DNA from: Allolobophora icterica
Taxonomy: Eukaryota > Annelida > Clitellata > Crassiclitellata > Lumbricidae
Direction: 5' to 3'
Assembly (NCBI GenBank): GCA_963556255.1
Contig: OY744604.1
Coordinates: 24,223,376-24,287,375 of the forward strand
DNA length: 64,000 nucleotides
Made by a program: the position numbers and the translations under genes. Shown one piece after another: positions 60,861 to 64,000 of the stretch. The notes below the pieces were generated by a model. The model saw nothing but the letters and a program-made list of their open reading frames with translations. It ran no database searches and was not told the origin of the DNA. Numbering within the stretch: the stretch's first letter is position 1; each line of letters starts with the position of its first letter.

Positions 60861-61833
60861 GCAAGTAAACTCCGTCACTGATTCTCTTGGAACTATTTTC
60901 TAATGTATGTGCTTATCGTTACATTTGCTTTTGTTCAGCATGGGTTTTCAACCTGCCTTAAGATGAATTTATTTAGATCAGAGGTATTAATAGCCATTGG
61001 GCAGCACTTATGAAAGGTATTAAGAAAGGAGCTACATTAAGTGCTGTGATATATTAATTCATTTCTCTCAAATATTTGTCTGTTTTCTTTATTGTTCTTA
61101 GTTCCAGTTTTATTTTCCAGCAGTGTCTTCTTATCAATTTTCATAACCTTCTAATTGTAAACTTATATAGTGCCATTTCGAGATGAACAGATCAGAGGCG
61201 ATCCGGACCCGAAAAAAACAAACTGACAATCAAATAAAAAGGTTTCTCACCGCTAAGGAAACGGATCTCTTTCAACCTAGAACCTATTGTCATCATAATG
61301 AGGGACTTGCGATTGCTCCCAAGGGCCGCATTATACAGACTCTGGTTTAAAAATGAATTTAAAATACATTTTTTAAAATATTATTTTTAAAGTAAAAGTA
61401 AAAAGTACTAAGTCTGTGATGAATAAATAGGCCAAATAAATTATTTCAAGACATTATTTTGCTTCTGTAGTTCTTTCAACTTATATATGCTGTAGAAAAT
61501 AAAATTATGGCCACTGGGGTATCACTCAGTTTGATCACGCTATCTACTGTGAAGATGTGATAGACTCTGGGTTGGAAACTAGGCCACAGGGTAAAAGCAG
61601 ATGTGTTAGCTATTGAACCACATTGTAAACTCAGTTATACCTTTCTGAATCTTACAGAATTATCAATAATAAATTATGTCTACAAAACATAGTGATGCTT
61701 CAATGCCCATAGTGCTCCTTCTTGCCTGATGTTTTAGTTACATGCTTCAAGCAGTCTTTCAGCCTTTCTATCTCATGTTTCTGATCATCCTTGACCGGCT
61801 ATGTCTCTGGGCAATTGAGTCTAAAGGTGAAAC
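60861..61833 (+). other. Intron with a LINE 3' fragment near 61150-61330
   Basis: The TTGTAAACTTATATAGTGCCA segment (61155-61178) followed by 'CAGATCAGAGGCG' matches the 3' end of the L2-like family at 26238-26330. A possible tRNA-like SINE remnant lies around 61500-61640 but is too degraded to call. Confidence 0.45.
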
Positions 61834-63426
61834 TAGAGCCCTGCGCCGACGTCATAGTGTCGGCGGCGGCGCGCCGGTCATTTTTGATCGGCGGCGGCGG
61901 CGCGCCGACGAACAAATATCGGCGGCGGCGGCGCCCACAAAATGTCGGCGTCGGCGCGGCGCGGCGTCGGCGCGGCGCGGCGTCGGCGCGGCGCGGCGTG
62001 CCCTAGTCAGAAACATGAGTCACCATGGGCAGCCGTAGGAATTTTTCCGGAGGGGCAAAATTTTTCTAAGGGGCCAAATTTTTCCAGGGGGCAAAGTTAC
62101 GTTTTTGCATGGAAAATCTATTCACAAATCCAGGGGGGCAAATCTCCCTTCCCCTCTTCCGGACGCCCATGTGAGTCACTATGAGAGTTGAACAACCGTT
62201 GGTTAAGTGACCAGTCAAAGGGCCAAATTTTCTAAAGCCACTCCATCACACTGAAGCTCAATTACATATAAAAGGACTGAAAGAGAAGACACCTTCAGAC
62301 ATCTGACTTACAAATATGAACATCCTTAATTACACTGCACATCTGTATAGGTATTGGCAAATTGTAATCAGATGAAGCAACATGCATTTGCATATTGCAT
62401 GAATACACTTGCATATGCACTGATACAGTGTAGGCTTACACACAAAGTCACATGGCAGAAGATGGATAACAGCATCCTCCCAGTAAGAGGCTGCTGAAGC
62501 CGTGAAGTGAAATGTAAATATATACGTGGCCTCACTCCTGTTACTTTTTCAAAGAATTTAACAAGAGGTCTGCTGCCCGTTTGCATTGGTCCCACACCAT
62601 TTAAAGTTTCCACATATAGACCATTGTTTGTATCAGACTAAACTGAAAAAGACCATTCTTGATACTATACGTACTAAGTCAAAACCTGTGTCAACTGATA
62701 CTGTTTACCTGAATAGATTCCAGCCAAAAGTATTAATCAATAATACCTTCCCTTCTGCAGGATTATTACTGAAATGGCATATCTTGATATTAATAGCACT
62801 CATAAACTCCTCTAATCTTACAACATTAAGCCAAAAATTTACACCATTGTAATAATACCACATACATCAAAGACAACAATCAATAAGTTATAGAAGCTAT
62901 TCAACATGAAGGTAACGAATGAGGAAATACTGTAGTACTGTGGTACACATACAAAGACATGCATTGCATATTGCTTTTGTTGTCAATGTATTAAGGAAAT
63001 GGCAACAGGAACAGGTGTATCAAAACAATGGTTACTTGTAACGAGATATCGCTTTAAATGACTGTGTGTATCATGGCACAAAGACAAGATCATCAAAGTA
63101 TAATGAAAACGAATTTAGTCAGGAAGACAATGCATTCTTGGTATCAAGATAAAGACCACAATGTTGACTCTATCTTCTTCATTAACACACAAGTTCCTAC
63201 CAATCAAAGTGCCAATTCTGAAAATAGTTTGCTTATCTTTGCAATATAATGCAAAACATGAAAAATGCAACAATAACAATTAAGCATATCAAACTGGCAT
63301 CGGCGGCGCGCCGACAGATTGTCGGCGGCGGCGGCGGCGGCGGCGCGCCGACAAACAAAAATCGGCGGCGGCGGCGCCCACGAAATGTCGGCGGCGGCGG
63401 CGCGGCGCGGCCGGCGCAGGGCTCTA
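61834..63426. mobile_element. hAT-type MITE with CGGCGG-rich ends, target duplication GGTGAAAC
   Basis: The ends TAGAGCCCTGCGCCG and CGGCGCAGGGCTCTA are flanked by GGTGAAAC (61826-61833 and 63427-63434). Both subterminal regions (61850-62002 and 63298-63418) carry GGCGGCGGCGGCGCGCCGACAA-type arrays in the same orientation. Arg/Ala and Pro-rich translations there are artefacts. The interior is AT-rich non-coding DNA plus a nested MITE. Confidence 0.88.
62024..62171. mobile_element. 148-bp MITE nested inside the previous element, target duplication TGAGTCAC
   Basis: CATGGGC and GCCCATG ends, with TGAGTCAC directly on both sides (62016-62023 and 62172-62179). The body has repeated 'GGGGCAAA' motifs. 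Related to the segment at 7147-7382. Confidence 0.8.
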
Positions 63427-63434
63427 GGTGAAAC

Positions 63435-63915
63435 TGGGTTAACTTCAAATACTGAGTGGGATCTATATATGTAGGATGATTCCGCTCTGATTATGAACAG
63501 ACTGATCCATTGATTTCAGACCTGATGCTCACCCAGTCAGTGTGTTAATTAATCAATGTCATGCTATCCAGACTCCAGAGTGTTCCTTTTTGCCTGATGT
63601 GCAAGAGATCACTCATTCGATCAAGCAGCAGAAAAAATACCAATACTGTAGTCTTTGCCCATTCTTATGTTACCATGTTGATGTGGGCCTAGAGCAATAA
63701 GGTATCGAGTAATTGTGCTGTAGTTATGGGCATCCACACGTAGCACTTGCCCATTCTGAAATTCACCTCTGAACATGTTTGCCCACATCATGCTTTGATT
63801 TTGTGTCCCAGTTTCATGTTCTACTATTGCTGCAGAATTTTTTGAGCATCCATCACTCTAGTGCCTTGTCATGGTTGATAAGATTTATATTTTTAGTGGT
63901 GATTTTTTGCTTTAG
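63435..63915 (+). other. Intron, nothing recognised
   Basis: No repeat or coding signal. Ends in a TTTTTTGCTTTAG acceptor. Confidence 0.5.
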
Positions 63916-64000
63916 GTTATGTACAGAAGGCCGCAGCAACCAGAGGTGTGCATGTTAAAAAAGCTATCTGGAACAAGTGGTAAAATTGCCCAATTGTCGT
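63916..64000 (+). CDS. Exon, partial: FN3 domain continuation (host gene)
   Basis: Phase 0 after the TTTAG acceptor, it reads 'VMYRRPQQPEVCMLKKLSGTSGKIAQLS' and runs off the window. Joined to 60860 it gives '...TWKDYAEVEVMYRRP', a typical FN3 strand C transition. The junction supports use of the GC donor. Confidence 0.65.

Noticed and set aside
61742..62184. Arg/Ala-rich coding frame in GC-rich DNA, and its counterpart at 63233-63448
   Set aside because: Low-complexity CGG repeat at the ends of a MITE bounded by an 8-bp target duplication; no domain or splice support.

Overview
The window reads as non-coding-rich DNA from a marine-type invertebrate animal; the phylum cannot be fixed. Small exons with clean splice sites lie in very large introns packed with eukaryotic transposons (L2/CR1, RTE and jockey-like LINEs, tRNA-derived SINEs, hAT-type MITEs, a Helitron-like element, a Ty3/gypsy element and a Polinton). 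No bacterial genes were found.

Host gene. Eight exons on the plus strand (5147-5507, 7610-7700, 8442-8547, 25921-26181, 47607-47721, 48063-48181, 60781-60860, 63916-end) encode a laminin-G domain followed by fibronectin type III domains. The phases agree at every junction except 8547/25921, where at least one exon is missing. The order LamG then serial FN3 resembles usherin-like or similar extracellular adhesion/receptor proteins. Almost everything else sits in its introns.

Layout. 0.3-4.6 kb: an L2/CR1-like fragment, an RTE-clade LINE and a decayed gene of an unclassified transposon family. 6-6.8 kb: a fold-back MITE. 10-11.7 kb: an L2-like LINE carrying a nested MITE. 12.0-15.5 kb: a transposon with >1.1-kb inverted repeats that contain a roughly 150-bp tandem unit. 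15.6-22.3 kb: a young LTR retrotransposon in which integrase precedes RT (Gmr1-type order) and most of the RT is deleted. 22.3-25.1 kb: a jockey-like LINE split by a satellite-filled MITE. 26.2-27.8 kb: an L2-like LINE with a nested retroposon. 28.5-46.3 kb: a nearly intact Polinton/Maverick (adintovirus-like). 49.6-57 kb: decayed copies of the unclassified transposon family, one with inverted ends and an 8-bp target duplication. 57-63.5 kb: MITEs, a Helitron-like element and a hAT remnant.

The Polinton (28527-46319, 17,793 bp) is the main feature. It has about 333-bp terminal inverted repeats, a 5-bp target duplication (TAAAT), and a full replication-and-capsid gene set: protein-primed DNA polymerase, retroviral-type integrase, packaging ATPase, adenain-like protease, double-jelly-roll major capsid, penton-like protein, pVI/pX-like minor proteins and a PLA2-like protein. 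It also has a long repeat protein resembling phage tail fibres. Two points stand out. The protease has no usable upstream ATG and is preceded by a canonical -1 frameshift heptamer followed by a hairpin. The fibre gene is broken by a one-base deletion.

A second theme is three loci (3.1-4.55, 22.4-24.1 and 50.8-56.5 kb) that share 5'-TAGGGTG ends, two of them with perfect 8-bp target duplications and two carrying related-looking decayed genes. They look like one unclassified DNA-transposon group.
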